Source: an uncultured Pelagibacteraceae bacterium
GTDB lineage: Bacteria; Pseudomonadota; Alphaproteobacteria; Pelagibacterales; AG-422-B15
NCBI GenBank assembly: GCA_902589175.1
Contig: CACIRX010000007.1
Span: 1 to 57,691 of the forward strand
Reading direction: 5' to 3'
DNA: 57,691 nucleotides
Position 1 is the stretch's first letter. Each line of letters opens with the position of its first letter. A model generated the notes under the pieces. That model saw only the letters and a list, made by a program, of their open reading frames with translations, searched no databases and was not told the DNA's origin. Shown here piece after piece: positions 57,501 through 57,691 of the stretch. Both the position numbers and the translations under genes were made by a program.

Positions 57501-57642
57501 GCATTGAAAAACCAGATGATACTGTTGTGTTAATGTTTCCTGAAAAAGCACCTTGATTAATTTCAGCAGCATAAGTGCTCGTTGAGAAACCTGCCATCAA
57601 GAATAAACTTGCAGCAACGTATTTTAGAAATTTAAAACTCAT
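54577..57642 (-). CDS. DUF1302-family outer-membrane barrel protein, unusually long
   Basis: The 1021-residue protein has a signal peptide (residues 1-25, cut near TYAAE), then the family opening SGNINTTVSSGFSMRVQERDC and LDLSKLRSPGS, VDLQIGRFVTSWGEATFLP with its GRF...SWGE core, and a barrel-like C-terminus ending SISHSF. The start has GGGGAGAAG 4-5 bases upstream. DUF1302 proteins are usually about 550-650 residues, so some 400 residues appear added, largely Ala-, Asn- and Ser-rich stretches around residues 450-800. The partner DUF1329 gene follows, as in other bacteria. A transport or surface role is probable. Confidence 0.88.
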   Translation of the reverse strand: MSFKFLKYVAASLFLMAGFSTSTYAAEINQGAFSGNINTTVSSGFSMRVQERDCLMIDGLKYSEAETVDAAVIAGVIAGRGASSNLTQYVSGSGGGCAAARTDEYGNTTNKYLDFYGNQVNNGNLNYNSGDIFSATQKIYSEIDGTINGTTGLRLSFTGSFNPALSIDSPNFQALTSEAESAFESDLTLLDAYITESYEVDNMFVDLQIGRFVTSWGEATFLPIGMNGLVTNALDLSKLRSPGSGVKEALMPTETISVALGLEDGSGIEFYYQHGSDRVGLDASGTYFGSETFGEGARALLANGPNYKERLSPEACPHMLVGTAASALSGYAPGAGQDCTQANAEAFSQHASNWSTYNTTALAISGFEAMGTTEWALARGIASTHNFTSNQDALTAPGFNGLTDDGSRNHLAISAPGATVAVEAAFNDLDSAQYDMGGTVDLQISRAGLYKDPSDSGQYGFRYNKYVDTIGSGVDFGFYFANYHSKVPYIQFNMPGNIFAGDILGAYLLGSADYAGTDLTEAGGPDLTAGSYDLTGTQAIHQALSNAALSSGLCSAVLKSSLRGVVGASGATNYATGNARQSERDNLMVQAFFTDEFANGDRAHDASECYAMTTTLGNASGATAGAAWSAINPTASAATVAQVTANNAAAAKATINAGLIGTGARLFAAVTPINMITYQGIFPEDNKIVSGSFSTNVGSTTVQGELAFRPDFPLATDASDQIAQLNDKNGAHDALNFVAIAGADAAAANAAVGSVGSGDVLAFTATAAQTTLGLSADAYYSLVGNYERSTLGSVWDANGNPTTDLTSRYYSKAYIEYDTWSGSLGTTTSFQASHPVTMGLGADSAAFLTEVGFVAVPDMNNAVNGFVARGGANEGPSAGGSKCLGAVGTSVANLSAASAAISNLGSGVVDALFGNGGFCEKDPGADDMAMTYRLIGTATYNNFMNSPWTLSPNFAWAHDFNGNAPSSLGGFVEDRMTLSLGASLSRGGTSVSGSYINYVDDPAIHTSGDKDYLSLSISHSF

Positions 57643-57691
57643 ATCTTCTCCCCTGTTTCAATTTCATAATTGAGTACAATCACTCTATTAT
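57643..57691 (-). promoter_or_regulatory. Leader of the DUF1302 gene, cut by the window
   Basis: Only 49 bases remain before the window ends. They contain the strong GGGGAGAAG ribosome-binding site next to the ATG and a small dyad, CAATT-TCAT-AATTG (57659-57672). Promoter elements would lie partly outside, so I cannot assign them. Confidence 0.3.

Noticed and set aside
1..57691. tRNA, rRNA, insertion sequence or prophage genes
   Set aside because: The gaps between genes are nearly all too short for them, and no transposase, integrase or terminal repeat is seen.

Overview
The window is a dense, AT-rich stretch of bacterial chromosome with almost no intergenic space. It looks like a streamlined marine alphaproteobacterium, though the exact clade cannot be read from the sequence. 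The gene order supports this: mdh-sucC-sucD-sucA, then ffh-rpsP-rimM-trmD-rplS-leuC-leuD-leuB-asd, with dapF-mtaB-ftsY reading away from ffh, and the c-type cytochrome maturation (ccm) genes facing acnA. A DUF2794 protein and an IalB-family protein, both typical of Alphaproteobacteria, add to it. I found no tRNA, rRNA, CRISPR array, insertion sequence or phage gene.

Layout. 1-6170 (minus): TCA genes sucA (cut by the window edge), sucD, sucC and mdh, then an unknown 152-residue protein and methylmalonate-semialdehyde dehydrogenase. 6239-6690: a small Smr protein (plus) and a non-coding stretch with a perfect 12-bp inverted repeat. 6691-9958 (minus): succinate dehydrogenase sdhCDAB. 10007-19930 (minus): ffh-rpsP-rimM-trmD-rplS-leuCDB-asd, ending in a fused malyl-CoA-lyase-like/mesaconyl-CoA-hydratase-like enzyme; rimM carries a one-base frameshift in an A run. 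20129-23438 (plus): dapF, a DCC-family protein, mtaB, ftsY. 23435-29620 (minus): ccmABCDEFGH followed by a small secreted protein and a PagL-like lipid A deacylase. 29680-36160: acnA (plus), a secreted Cys-containing unknown (minus), htpG (minus), DUF2794 (plus), Bax-inhibitor-1 family protein (minus). 36282-39647 (plus): two tandem SDR-type reductases, a Tas-like aldo/keto reductase and a pterin carbinolamine dehydratase, all tightly coupled. 39669-45587 (minus): a 1972-residue autotransporter with nine Ig-like repeats. 45618-49473: a quinone oxidoreductase (minus), then ialB-like, rlmN and argG (plus). 49475-57642 (minus): an outer-membrane DUF1302 protein, DUF1329, a terminator, then a YCF48-like propeller, SDR, lone glutamine amidotransferase, yggT and folD.

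How the genes fit together. The first 32 kb is mostly housekeeping: the TCA cycle from aconitase to malate dehydrogenase, leucine and aspartate-family biosynthesis, co-translational protein targeting (ffh and ftsY), ribosome and tRNA maturation, and cytochrome c biogenesis. The malyl-CoA/mesaconyl-CoA fusion and mmsA point to glyoxylate and propionate-unit metabolism feeding this cycle. The accessory genes sit in the right half, mainly surface proteins: the Ig-repeat autotransporter and the DUF1302-DUF1329-YCF48 set. That set is the best candidate for a poorly described envelope system. Many genes overlap by 1-11 bases and most convergent genes end within 2 bases of each other; only one convincing intrinsic terminator is visible.
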